A model generated the notes under the pieces. It worked only from the letters and a program-made list of their open reading frames with translations, ran no database searches and was not told where the DNA came from. A program made the translations under genes and the position numbers. From assembly GCA_003116975.1 (NCBI GenBank), contig BGKB01000021.1, positions 868,001-932,000 of the forward strand: 64,000 nucleotides of DNA, in the 5' to 3' direction. Below, one piece after another: positions 9,956 through 20,674 of the stretch. The stretch is from Aurantiochytrium sp. KH105. Taxonomy: Eukaryota > Sar > Bigyra > Thraustochytrida > Thraustochytriidae. Within the stretch, counting starts at the first letter, position 1. The number at the start of each line of letters is the position of its first letter.

Positions 9956-12517
9956 AGCGGCGCGGGCGCGCACGGCGCCCGCGCTGCCGCGGCGCAGGGT
10001 CGCGGCCCCGGCGCCGCCGCGGCCGGCAGAACGCCCCGGCCGGGGCTTGGCGTCGCTGCGGCGAGGCCGCGCCTCGCGCCGGCGTCCGCGCTCGCGTGCT
10101 TCTCCTTCGGCACGACGCCGAAGCAGCCAGCTTTCAACATTGCTTCTCCTCGCGGCGCGCAGCTTGCGCGGTGGGCAGGACGCTGCCAACCAGCAAGCAG
10201 CTAGCTTGTCTCCCATGCCAAGATGCGGGGGGTTTAGAAGGGTTGCGGGGGGGGGGGGGGGATTGCAGCCCTCCCCCAGAGAGTAGGCGGCGTGTTCTTA
10301 TGTGGGGGCAGAGAACCTCGTGGGGAGGAGGCTGCGGGGCAAGGTGTGGAGTCCGCGGGCGCGCTTGGGGGAGGAAACCGGCAGACCATCTTGGCGAGCG
10401 CCAAGGGCGCGCTGCCAGGCATAGGCGCAGCGCGAGGCAGGCGCGGCCACTGCGCGCTGGCCGACGCGCATCGCCCGCGAGTACGACTCTGGCCGCGAGG
10501 GGGTGAGCGAGGGAGCGAGGAGAGCAAGCGCAGAACGGGCGAGACGCGAATGGAAGCGCAGGCGCAGGAGTTGGCCGGGCGGCCGGCCTCTCTGGAGAGT
10601 GGAGAGAACAGCGAGGACAAAGAAAGATAAGACTTCGACAGACGGCAAGCCAGGACATTAACGGTTAGGCTAGGCTTGGCTAGACATAGGTGGCTGGCAA
10701 GCACGGCAGCTAGCTGGCCGGCTGGACAGAAACAGGGTTTTCATTTCCTCGCGGATGGTCGGTGAAGGGCAGCCAGCCTCGACATGACGTCGTCCCATTG
10801 GCCGCGTCCAAGGTTGCCGAAGGTGCAGTCGCAGCGGCCACGGAGCGCAGGCGTGCAGGTTTTTTTGCGTGCATCCTCCCCTCCGTGCTCCCTCCGCGCG
10901 CATTCTCGCACGAGAAATCACTTTCTCGCCAGCCCGCCTTCCCTCGCGTGCTCAAGTTGCTCTCTCGCTCGCGCCCTGCGCGTGCCCCCCGCATCCCCAC
11001 TGCTCTGCAGCAGCTAGGCGCAGGCCGTCCTCCTCGCGCTCGAGAGCTCTCGCTCAGGCGCCGCGCGTGGCAGGGATGGCAACGGGAAGGCAGGCGGGAG
11101 CGGGTGAGCAAAGGGCGGCCGCGCGTCGCGAGGGCGGCAGCGAGGTTGGGCCAACGCGAAGCGTGGGGCTGGTGGCGTCGTCAAATTGTGGCAGATGCAG
11201 GCGTCCACACAGTGGCTACGCGGTGGGGGGGCGCTCCAACAAGCGCGCTTGGCAAGCAATTGGCGGTAAGCAATTGGCGGCAAGCAACAATGCAACCAAC
11301 AGACGGCTCACTGCAAGCAGAAGCAGCCTGGCAGCGAGAAGCGGCAGAGCGGCGAGCGAGGTAGGCGGCTGGATAGTGGAGCAGGGATGCGCGGGGCGCA
11401 GCTTTGACGCAAAGAGCAGGTCCGGCGGAGGCAGGCGGAGGTGACTTGACCGCGAAGGGGAGAGGCGGCCAGGAGAGAGACGGAGGCGCGGGCGGGCGCG
11501 CGCGCGCGGGCGGGTGCATGTAGCACGGCAGAGCGCGAGGCAGGCGAGGCAGGCGAGGCAGTTGACAGGGGCGCACTGGCGCGAGGGAGGGCGAGGTTGT
11601 GCCGCTGGAGAACGGCCAGGGAAACCTGCGGAGCCGCGGGACGCGCTTGCCATACGCGGCCAGACGATGCGTACCCACAGACTACCCACCGCAGCCCCGC
11701 CTCTGCCTTACACACGAGGCGGCTTGGCACCCAGCGCTGCCGCGGCCACCCGTTCTTCGGCGCTTCGCAGCTAGGGGAGAAGCTAGCGAGAAGCTAGCGA
11801 AAAGCTACAGCAAGGCCGGGGGGCCAGGAGCGGCGCGGGAGAGAAGCTGGCGGTGAGCCTTCCCTGGCGCAAAAAAGCTGGAGGAGAATCAGCCAGCAGC
11901 GGGTCTGCCCCAGCTTGACTGGTCGGCGTTTGCTGGACTTGCGGCGCGAGACAAACAGGGCGGTCGAGGCGAGACGAGGAGAGACGAAACGAGATAAGAC
12001 GCGCTGAGCGGCAGGGGAGAGGAGAGACAATCGCTGAGGGCGAGGAGGGAGGGTGAGGGAGGTATGATGGCGAGTATTTGAGCCGCCAATGAAGAACACG
12101 AGGCAGGGGAAGCAGGCGAAGCGGCCACTGTCCAACAATGGCCAGGAGACAGGCGAGCGACCATGAGCGGCCGCGGCCAGGGGAAGCAAGCAAGCAATCA
12201 AGCCAGAAACGACGCTGGCTGGTGGGTCGTTCGCGGCCGGCGTGGCCGCGCACGAGGGCGGCAAGCAGTGCTGGATGGGCGGAGGCGGCGGCTCAGAGGG
12301 CGAGGGCGAGGGCGAGCTCGAGTTGAGGGAACCGGGAAGCTAACTTTTGCTTGCTTGCTAGTCAAAAAGAAGAAGAAGAAGAAAAAAAAGCTAGCAATGT
12401 TCTGCGCCGCACGGCGAAGCAGCGATGGCCATGGTGGTTGGCAGCCTGCAGCCAGCCAGCTGGCTGGTTGGATTGCCTCGGCCAGTGGTGGAAGCGTGTA
12501 GCCTGGAGCTATTGCTG

Positions 12518-12553
<36 letters not shown>

Positions 12554-14277
12554 TGCAAGAAGCCGGACAGGCTGGCAGGCAGGCCAACGAACGGCGAGTA
12601 AGCCCCCCTCCCCCATTCCTGAACCTCGTACTTGCCTGTCCGCTTCGTCTCTCCCCCCCCCACATCCTTGGCAGCGCTACAGCTGACTGTGCTGCTGCCG
12701 GGTGCGCTCTTGGCAATCAATCAGCCACCATGGCCAGTGGTGCCTTCGCTTGCCTTCGCTTGCCTTGACTTTGCTCCGCTTGGATCTCCTTGCTTGTCTT
12801 GGATTTATTTTATCTTGCTTGCGCTGTCTGTGCCCGCGCCAAAGCGGTGAGGAGACCTGCGAGAGTGGCGCTGTGGTTGGTGAGCCAGGGAGGCGCTGGG
12901 GGGAATGGGAGGGACCGGCCAGAAGGGCGAGAGAGAGAGAGAGAGAGAGGTCGACTTGGCGGGCTGTTGGCGGTTCCTTAGCCAGGGCGGGCCAGGCCGT
13001 GTCAGGCAGACGCGGGAAGCGTGGTCGGTCGCCTCGCGCGACGGCCCGGGAGGGCGCGGCGGACAGATCGGCCGCGGACAGAAGAGGAGCGGAGACGAGC
13101 GAAAGGTCGCCCAGGCCCAGCCGGGGCGCCAGGCTGGCGCGGAAACGCGCGCGCGAGCGACCAGGCGACCAGGCGGTCGCCACGAGTGGCGGGCCGCGCA
13201 CCTCAACATCCATGAATGATTGGATTATAAGGCTACTAGAATGCCAGCAGCCAGATCGAGGGCCCGCAGTGCTCTCTGGGGGGTTTGGGGGGAAGAAGCA
13301 CGCAGGGAAACCTTCCCTCCCGCAGCGCTCCTCCACTACGGCCTCGCGCGCCCCCCGCCACTGGGCCGCCAGGCCCCGCGTCAGCCTCGCCCGCGCCAAA
13401 GAAGCAAAAGCAAGCTAGCAGCACAAAACAAAACGGCGCCAGGCGAAGCTAGGCCGAAGCTAGCCGAAGCTAGGCACGCAAAACGGCGTGCGCGCACACC
13501 GAGAGGGCCATGCCAAGGGCGCAGGGAGGGATCCGAGCGCCCCACTGAGCCTGACCGCGGGGGAGCAGCGGCCAGGGGCGACGGCCAGGCAGGCCCGACG
13601 CTCATGTCCGCGCGCGCGCGGCCACTCACTCACTGGCTGGTGGCTGCGTGTTTCTGCGCAAAAGGAAAAACAGAAGGCGACGCGACGCGAATCGATCGAT
13701 CGATCGCTTAGCCGATTGCGGTCGTCAGGCAGGAAGAGCGATTTGCGTGCTGTAGAGGCGGCTTCGCGTTTCTGACCGCCTTCTTGCGCTCCATTTGTTG
13801 GGTTTCGGCCATCCACTGGCACCACAAGGCTGGTCCTGTTCAGGCGGCGGAGCGGAGGAGCACGGAGCAGCCGGCGGTGATCGGTCTGACAGAGAGAAAA
13901 GACGGGATCGTAAAGTTCCCCACGTGTGTTGCCAGGCCGTCAGCCAACCGCAGCCCTGGACGAAGGCGATCGTGGACATGGCGCGCGCGTGCTCTGACCC
14001 ATCGCACGCGATGGCCGACGTCCATTCATTTTACCATTAAAGCGCGGAGAAATGGCAATGGTAGTGGACGCGAATGTGAAAAGTGATCCTTGTCAAACTT
14101 GGACTCTCCAGCAGCCCTGTTTCCTTTTGCTTACTTGACTTGACATGACACCACTGCTCACGATGGGTTCGTGAGCCGTTCTTAATTCTAGCTGCAACGA
14201 CTTAAAATCCGCTGTGAAATACGCCAACCTCAGCGAGGAGAGAGGACGGCATCAAAGAGGATTTCCATTGCTTTATT
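9956..14277. other. gene-poor GC-rich low-complexity tract
   Basis: No supported gene in 4.3 kb. The tract includes the leader of paralogue B, a 15-G run at 10247-10261, long G/A-rich stretches and a period-5 ACGAG-type segment near 11960-11995. A GCT triplet array lies near 12517-12553, and short tandem motifs built around AAGCTAG lie near 13441-13474. Open frames are numerous on both strands, but they are Arg/Pro/Ala/Ser-biased and overlap each other, as expected from skewed composition. A non-coding RNA or intron-rich gene cannot be excluded. Confidence 0.5.
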
Positions 14278-15005
14278 CATGCGAGATGACTTGGTGCAAC
14301 TGCATGATGATCGCATCTGGTTGACGTTTTTTTTTTTTCGGAAACTCTGCCAGGTCGGGCAGCTGCCTTGTTTCGCGATTATCTCTCGCTGAGTCCCAGC
14401 GACAGCGACAAGCTCGCTGCATTTGATTCATGGCGTTCAAAGTTGTCCTTTGTATCCGGCAGGCTTCATAGCTGCTAGGCTTTGTTTGTTGAGCGCAGAG
14501 GTCCAGAGTTTTCCATCCCCAAACTGTTGCGTATACCGCCAAATGGATCCTTAGATTTTGAGTTGCAAATCCCTGAGATTGTGCCTTATTCCACGGCTTC
14601 GTTGACGCCTAAAAATCCCATTTTTATCATTGTAGGAATGCATGCAGGGCGACTTGGTTGGCGCAACTGCATTGTCAATCGCGTCTAGTTGAAACTATTT
14701 TTCGGAAACTCTGCCAGGTCGGGCAGCTATCTTGTTTCGCGATTATTTCTTGCTGAGCATCAGCGACAGCGACAAGCTCGCCACTTTAACATCAATCAAA
14801 TTCATGGCGTACAAAGTTGTCATTTTCATCCAGCAGGTTTCACAACTACTATGCTATGTTTATTGAGCGCAAAAGTCCCGAGTTCGCCATCCCCAAGTAG
14901 TCGCGAATACTGCCGAACGGATCCTTCGGCTTTGAGTTGCGAATCCGCGAGGTTGTGTTGTGTTTCGCGTCTTCGTTCACGCATTAAGATCCCGTTTTCC
15001 AACCT
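14278..15005. repeat. 363-bp tandem duplication, diverged
   Basis: Two head-to-tail copies abut at 14640/14641. Each begins with CATGC followed shortly by GACTTGG. Each carries a T-rich run leading into CGGAAACTCTGCCAGGTCGG (at 14339 and 14703), then a CAGCGACAGCGACAAGCTCG segment. Each ends near a CTTCGTT...ACGC element (14597 and 14971). The copies differ by substitutions and small indels, which break any shared reading frame. The function is unknown. Confidence 0.9.
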
Positions 15006-15290
15006 CAAGCGAAGTTTGCTCGCTCACGAATCCACTCCAGCGTCAGACTGTAGGTTCTTCTCGTTGCCTCGCATTCTCATTGTGCAGCCAAATCTGCTTT
15101 CTATATTGTTTCACTTGTCCTGCATGCCAAAAACGCGTTGTCTTTCAGAGGTGACACTGAATAACAAACGAGGCGACAAGATCATCCTGGCATCGCTAAC
15201 AAAGCAAGGAAAAATGTACAAGTTCACCCATCATCTGTCAATGGCTACCTTTTTCTTTACATAAAAGAAACGCGAGAACCTCGCTCATCA

Positions 15291-17606
15291 CTATTCAGAA
15301 TTTCCTACTGACAGCAACGACGCGAACTTGGCCTCGACGAGAGACAGAGTCACCCCGAGCTGCCGCGAGACATTCTCAAGGGGCGGATCCGGCCCGAGCT
15401 GCTGCTGCTGCTGCTCCTCCGCTCTGCCAAGCGCTTCTACGAGATCATTGAGTTCCGCGAGGTTCGAATCTGCGTCCGTGGGCGGAACATTCTCCCCGGC
15501 AATCATCTGCGCATCGACGAGAGGCTGCGACTGCGTTACGAAGGGATGCTGCAAGAGCTGCTCGCACGATGGACGCTGATGCGGGTCTCGCGTGAGACAC
15601 TGCGCGACAAAGTCGATCAAAATTGGGCTGAATCTGTCCTCTGGCAAACGAGGCACCGGGCCCTCATTCAAAGACGATAACAGAGCCCAGTAACCGCCCG
15701 CCGTTGCGAGCGGATACGTCCCAAGCGCCACCGACATGAGGCTCAGTCCGAACGACCATACATCCGAGTTTGCATTGTATGCTAGTCCGCTGATACGTTC
15801 CGGGCTCATATACGTCAGCGTTCCGACAAACGTCGACGCCATTGCCTGCGTTGATTCGAGTTCGCGCACGATGCCAAAGTCGGAGATTTTGACCTCACCC
15901 CGGTGATTGATGAGCAAATTCGACGGCTTGATGTCCCGATGAATCTGGTGCCGCTCGTGAATGAACTGCAGACCGCGCAAAACGCGGTACGCAATCTGCG
16001 ACAAGATGTCCTCATTCTCGCACCCGCCGCCGTCGATAATGTCTTGCAGACTCCCGCCGTCCATGTACTCGACTACCATGGCCACATTTGCCATTTCGGG
16101 ATTAATAAAAGCGTCGTGAAACGTAACAATAAAGGGACACGGCGCCGGTGTCGACGTGTCGAGCAGAGGCGCCTTGTCTCGGTACCCGATTGGGGCCATG
16201 TTCTCGTACAGAGCCTTGAGTTCCTTGAGCATTTGCGACCGTTTCGTTGGGTCATATACCGGAATCGTCTTCACTGCAACCAACCGCAACGTGGGCCGGT
16301 GCACAGCCTTGTACACGATGCCCCCTGCACCTTGGCCCAATGCCGCCATCATTACGAGCTCATTCTTGACATTCCCTTCTCCCTCATCGCTTGAAACATT
16401 GCTGCGGATGCCTTGCTCTCGCACCTCGAAATTCCCAATCGCAATAAATTCGGCGCTACCACCTTCACTTTCGCCGTGAAGAGGGCCTAGGCCGTTGCCA
16501 AATTCATCCTCGTCATCGCTTTCGATTTGGAGGGAAAGCTTGGTCGAAGCCCCTCCAATCCGGGAACCCTGAGACCCAACACGATCATTCGCTCCTTCAG
16601 TGTTCCACCCTTCACCCGATGCTTGAGAATATCTGTCTTTCCCATTGGCATCCCCATCCCCATCTTCATCCACATTCTCATCCTCATCATCGAAAAGACG
16701 TAAGGTAAGCTTTGGCCGCGGCTTTTGGCGACTTGGACTCGTCACGGCGTCCGTTGCGGCGTCATCCACGCTCCCGAGGACGCTTTCTGCCACTGCAACG
16801 TTTGGGGCTTCAATCGCAGCTTCCAGGTTTTCTTCTTCCCCTTCTTCCCTCTCGTCGTCGCCGCGTAGAGCATCCTCTTTCTCCAAAACGGCAGGCTGGC
16901 AATCTGACAAAGCTGCCTGCGATACAGCGGGACATTCTGGCTGCAAATCCGCGACGACACGCTCCGGAACAATTGCATTCTCCTGCTGCGTCTCTTTGTT
17001 CGCAGAAACGTTTACAGGTTCGTCGACTTCTGCTCTGATTCCGGGAGCGGCGGCACTCGTTGCTAGTGGCTCATCCTGCGCTACTTCGTGCGCGTCGCAC
17101 GCTTGCTTGGACGCGCTCAAGGGCGTGAGTATACCTCGTGCGCCTGCGCGATTTACAGGTCGAGCACCTGCCGGGAGCGAGGCTGCGCTGGGTGGCGGTG
17201 GTTTCCAGTATCCTGGAGGCGCAGGTTTAAGGCCACCTAATGACGAGGACGACGCCGAGGAGGACGAAGACGCCAAAGACATAGAGACTGGCGAAGAGGA
17301 AGAGACCGGGTTCGTCCCATTGGGAAAATTTGGCCTGGGTCCTCGGCCGGTCGTCACTCCACTCGCATCCTTTTTGCTAGCTCGGAGAGGGTTGGCTACG
17401 CGAGCAGGCGGTAGGCTTATGGCACTAGGAGGCTTCCGAGGAGGCGGTGGAAACGCCGGGGGCGGCTTGCGCTTCGCCGCCTCGCTGATGACTTCGACTT
17501 GCTCGCGCTGCAGCCCACCCGACAAAGTGCCAGGTCGAGGCGGCGGCGTCGGCCTCTTCCGGCGCCGGGCAATGTTCAGCTGCGCGAGATCCTTGATGCC
17601 GATCAT
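15291..17606 (-). CDS. MAPK kinase (MEK)-like protein kinase
   Basis: A 771-residue protein from the ATG at 17606 (MIGIKDLAQL). Residues 1-415 are low complexity: a basic RRRKRPTPPPRP stretch that could act as a MAPK docking site, then Pro/Ser-rich and acidic segments. The kinase domain (about 417-700) shows a Gly-rich loop GQGAGG, VAVK as the ATP-binding lysine, HRDIKPSN, DFG and FVGTLTYMSPERI, which is characteristic of MEKs. MEKs phosphorylate Thr and Tyr of MAP kinases. The activation segment TQAMAST has S/T-x5-S/T spacing, and the position of the first animal MEK serine is alanine. About 20 extra residues lie between the C-helix and strand 4. A CTGCAG just upstream could be a splice acceptor, so a 5' exon is possible. 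Confidence 0.88.
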   Translation of the reverse strand: MIGIKDLAQLNIARRRKRPTPPPRPGTLSGGLQREQVEVISEAAKRKPPPAFPPPPRKPPSAISLPPARVANPLRASKKDASGVTTGRGPRPNFPNGTNPVSSSSPVSMSLASSSSSASSSSLGGLKPAPPGYWKPPPPSAASLPAGARPVNRAGARGILTPLSASKQACDAHEVAQDEPLATSAAAPGIRAEVDEPVNVSANKETQQENAIVPERVVADLQPECPAVSQAALSDCQPAVLEKEDALRGDDEREEGEEENLEAAIEAPNVAVAESVLGSVDDAATDAVTSPSRQKPRPKLTLRLFDDEDENVDEDGDGDANGKDRYSQASGEGWNTEGANDRVGSQGSRIGGASTKLSLQIESDDEDEFGNGLGPLHGESEGGSAEFIAIGNFEVREQGIRSNVSSDEGEGNVKNELVMMAALGQGAGGIVYKAVHRPTLRLVAVKTIPVYDPTKRSQMLKELKALYENMAPIGYRDKAPLLDTSTPAPCPFIVTFHDAFINPEMANVAMVVEYMDGGSLQDIIDGGGCENEDILSQIAYRVLRGLQFIHERHQIHRDIKPSNLLINHRGEVKISDFGIVRELESTQAMASTFVGTLTYMSPERISGLAYNANSDVWSFGLSLMSVALGTYPLATAGGYWALLSSLNEGPVPRLPEDRFSPILIDFVAQCLTRDPHQRPSCEQLLQHPFVTQSQPLVDAQMIAGENVPPTDADSNLAELNDLVEALGRAEEQQQQQLGPDPPLENVSRQLGVTLSLVEAKFASLLSVGNSE

Positions 17607-18333
17607 CCTCTCGTATGACCTGCAGGGAGAGGAGCAGCAACAAGGTCTTCGCGCCGCCACGTCACGTCATGCGCATGTGTGTCTTGTCCGCAATCACAAT
17701 CGATCATCATCGGCAAGCCGCGCCGAGACAGCGCTTATTTGTCCCGGTCAAGTTCTCACGGACAAGGTGTGTGCATGAATCCCCCAATATTTGGGAACGA
17801 ATGCCGTTGCGTCCATCTGTCGCCGCGATCGATCGACCATCAATGGAAAAGAACTGCTGCCAGTGAGAAGGTGCGCATTGGGACAGCGGCGGCCGTAGGA
17901 ATGCTCTAAGAAGACGCAGTTTGAGAGCTTGTCCATTTTCATCTACCTGCAGCAACCGAAAGGGTGAATTTGTGGTCGGGCACGGGCTGTGCTTAATTTG
18001 CCGTGCCTATGGCATGCCCACAACTTGTGTCCTGTTTATGAGCCTCGGTCGTCTCGCTGCCGAGAATAGAAACGGACTTGTGCCCACCGCGAAAACATAA
18101 AGTTCCGGCAATGAGCCAAAGGCTACGGCTGACGGCCACGAACCTCTTCCTCGCAGCTGCAGCAACAGTAGCCTCACAAACTGTAAACGCAGGTGCGCCT
18201 GCACCATCAGGGAAGTTGATCAATGTCTTACTGACACAGCTTCCACTTTATGAGCATGGACTATGTAAAATGATTTGATGCACGCCCTTGGTTCTAGGCC
18301 CTATACAAAGCAAAGTGAGACGTATTTCATCAT
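17607..18333. other. upstream region of the MEK-like gene
   Basis: Probable leader and promoter of the kinase gene, unremarkable in composition. No coding feature is supported. Confidence 0.4.
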
Positions 18334-18696
18334 TCACATTTTCTTCCTTTTTATGAGTCCGCGTGAAATGTAGAGTCGACATACTAAAGATTTGTCCGTT
18401 GAATGGTTTTCCAGTTTTGACAATTTGACATTGAGCTTGTGTGTGCTTGGATTTGGCTGGTATGAAATTGACTTTTCACACTGATTGCAATTGCAATTCG
18501 CTTGCCTTTGAAGTGCGTTTCTAATCGTGCAGTGCGAACAAACCCAACAGCCTCGCTTTACTTTGCAGACGAAGCCGTCGTGGGGGCGCCGCGCAGGCTG
18601 AGATTCTGCATAACCAGCGAAGTAACGTAGCCATCCATCATTCAGCCAGCCAGCCGAGGAGCGTCGTGTCCAAGGGGAAAAGAGCGCCAGGGCCAT
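18334..18696 (-). CDS. candidate small RanBP2-type zinc-finger protein
   Basis: A 120-codon frame with an ATG at 18696. Residues 49-71 read WVCSHCTIRN, then further residues to a closing CNQC. WxCxxCTxxN is the hallmark first half of a RanBP2/NZF zinc finger, which binds ubiquitin or RNA. The spacer to the second Cys pair is longer than the usual six residues. The C-terminus is Lys/Arg-rich. The gene would lie between the MEK-like and FHA genes. It may be a real small protein, an exon of a larger gene or a chance frame; expression or conservation evidence is lacking. Confidence 0.35.
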   Translation of the reverse strand: MALALFSPWTRRSSAGWLNDGWLRYFAGYAESQPARRPHDGFVCKVKRGCWVCSHCTIRNALQRQANCNCNQCEKSISYQPNPSTHKLNVKLSKLENHSTDKSLVCRLYISRGLIKRKKM

Positions 18697-19202
18697 TAAG
18701 ATAGCTGGCTGGCAGACTGGCTGGTTGGCGCTAGGCGATGGAAATCCAATAAAACTGAAGAAAAGTAGGAATTGGTCCGACCAAGGAAGGAAACAAGTCG
18801 TGGAGTAGTATACCTTCGGCCCCGCGCGCGCTCGGTGCCTCCTCCTGCATCAATTGTTAGCAGGAGTCCATCGCAATTTCGACTTTGATGATATAGCCTC
18901 CTCGCGCAGGCAGCGTAGATTGGAAGGGCGCGCAATCCGGAAGTCCTCGGAGCGGTTGGCTGGGCGAGAGTTGATTGCATTGTTCTCCCAATCAACCAAG
19001 GCTTCCAGCGCGCGAGCGTCTTTGCTAGGGAAGAGCGCATTGGTACGCGGGACGAAAGCCGTGCCGCAAACCGGGCAAAGCTGTATCGTCGCCTCCAAGC
19101 TGCTACGCTTGGTGCGAAAGCACATCCAAGCGAGGAGGTACCAGGCGGTAAACGTCCGTCCGAGGGAAGAAGGTGTCAGTAGGGTAACACCACGATCGGA
19201 CG
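18697..19202. other. upstream region of the FHA gene
   Basis: Should contain the promoter and leader of the FHA gene. A 91-codon minus-strand frame (19125 to 18850) with a CPVCG motif crosses it but is not supported as a gene. Confidence 0.4.
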
Positions 19203-20318
19203 ATGGGCGGCGCCGCCTCCATCGTGGTCAAGGACCCCGAGTCCTACCCATCAGACGTGAGCGAAGAAATGGAGACCAAGCTCTTGGCGAAAACGAAAAT
19301 ATGGCGCATCTTTTCCGAGGACCTCGAGTGGGCGACGCTGCGCATTCGCACAAACCAGGCGCCACTCACGGTTGGACGCAGCCATGAGAACGCCATTCCT
19401 CTTGCCAACAGGACGACAAGTGCCAAGCACGCTATTCTCAGCTTTGACGCGCAAACGAGCCGATGGGCAGTCACAGACGTGGGGTCTTCGACTGGCACAA
19501 TGGTATTCGCGGGAGGCAAGTCCAAAACCCTCGAAAAAGAGACAGAATTTTCTCTCGGACTCTCGTGCGCCATACGCTTTGGAAAGAGCATCGTGACATT
19601 GGTCTCAAACCAGCTCTCCAGCGACGCGATTATCGAATGCACCCGCGGCCCGCTCAAGGGCAAGGCCTGGCGTGTTCCCACTGCAGCAACCCTATTGACC
19701 GCCGGCGCCAGTGCAAAATGTGAAATTGACCTCAGTGATGTCGAAGGCCTCTCCAAGATGGAGTTTCAGATCTTCAAGTACAATGGTTGGTTTGCAATTT
19801 CGGACGTCTCTGTGCGTTCCTCAGCACTCCGCGAAGACGATGACGCTCAACAACCCGCAAAAGAAGGGAAAAAAATCAAAGCAGGAAACGATGTCGGAGA
19901 AGGAAACAATGTCGAATCAGGAGACAAGACCGGAGAGTCCAAGGCAGAAACATCAATTAAATCCGCGGCTTCGTCGCAAAAAGCAGACTTTGTCGAGCTC
20001 GAGAATGCGCAGAACCCAGACGAAGAGAACCAGTCAATTCCGGAGATCGTCTCATTGTCCCAACAGGATGTTGAGGAGCTCGACGGGGCACCAGAAGGCG
20101 CCGAGGCAAAGTACAAATCATCAAGGGAGGCCACCAAAGCAGAAAAGAAGCTCAGTCAAAATGGAATCTATCTCAATGGGCGGCAGGTTCGACGTCGGGA
20201 GATGAACTTTCTTTGGACGGGCTGTAGAATCGGTGTTGGTGTGTACAAGCCCGCAGAGAAGAAGGTATCCTTTCCTGCAGTGTTTGTATTCAAGTGCAAG
20301 TTAAAATCCGTCAAGTAG
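19203..20318 (+). CDS. FHA-domain protein with N-myristoylation-like start
   Basis: A 371-residue protein. The N-terminus MGGAAS fits the N-myristoylation pattern (Gly2, Ser6), suggesting membrane association. Residues 45-135 form an FHA phosphothreonine-binding domain with VGRSHEN, SAKHAIL and TDVGSSTGT. The usual Asn of the last motif is Thr. A second FHA-like unit follows, with GPLKGKAWRV, then FQIFKYNGWFAISDVS near 188-203. About 113 acidic/Lys-rich residues intervene before NGIYLNGR at 320, the segment that normally follows directly. The second domain is therefore interrupted by a large loop insert. A likely role is a signalling scaffold reading phospho-Thr. The start ATG at 19203 follows a purine-rich leader. 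Confidence 0.82.
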   Translation: MGGAASIVVKDPESYPSDVSEEMETKLLAKTKIWRIFSEDLEWATLRIRTNQAPLTVGRSHENAIPLANRTTSAKHAILSFDAQTSRWAVTDVGSSTGTMVFAGGKSKTLEKETEFSLGLSCAIRFGKSIVTLVSNQLSSDAIIECTRGPLKGKAWRVPTAATLLTAGASAKCEIDLSDVEGLSKMEFQIFKYNGWFAISDVSVRSSALREDDDAQQPAKEGKKIKAGNDVGEGNNVESGDKTGESKAETSIKSAASSQKADFVELENAQNPDEENQSIPEIVSLSQQDVEELDGAPEGAEAKYKSSREATKAEKKLSQNGIYLNGRQVRRREMNFLWTGCRIGVGVYKPAEKKVSFPAVFVFKCKLKSVK

Positions 20319-20674
20319 AGTAAATATCCTGTAGGTTAGTTTCAACGTATGTGACAATTTTGACAGCGGAACGCCACCCCTATTAATTCTGAAGGACTCG
20401 ATACGCAAGCTCCAGATCACGAAGCCAAACGAAATTAGGCCCTGGCCACGAAGCCAAACGAAATTAGGCCCAGGCTACGAAGCCAAACGAAATTAGATGC
20501 AGCCCCTTGGTCAAATCGTTACCTTGACTTTTGCTCTTGTGTTTCGCATGTGGGTCCTCTATTTGTTCCTGAATTTTTCACCCAATCCATACTCTGGGTG
20601 CTTGGTGTTTTGACAATATTCCCCCGTTGGCAGCCCCGCGATCGGCCTAAAGCCTTGTCGCGTTCGCCCAGCAA
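20319..20674. other. convergent spacer with minisatellite
   Basis: Lies between the converging FHA and nucleotidyltransferase-like genes. It holds the three-copy 29-bp repeat at 20418-20504 and otherwise nothing recognisable. Confidence 0.6.
20418..20504. repeat. 29-bp tandem repeat, three copies
   Basis: Units at 20418-20446, 20447-20475 and 20476-20504 share the core ACGAAGCCAAACGAAATTAG. The first two differ by one base; the third has a diverged end. The copies are directly adjacent without spacers, so this is a minisatellite and not a CRISPR array. Confidence 0.95.

Noticed and set aside
10217-13800. Many long frames on both strands
   Set aside because: Composition-driven (Arg, Pro, Ala, Ser), mutually overlapping and often without ATG.
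18850-19125. 91-codon minus-strand frame with CPVCG
   Set aside because: A single Cys pair only, and it would start 78 bp from the divergent FHA start; no splice link to the RanBP2-like frame was found.
20418-20504. CRISPR-like repeat
   Set aside because: Units abut without spacers and the genome is eukaryotic.
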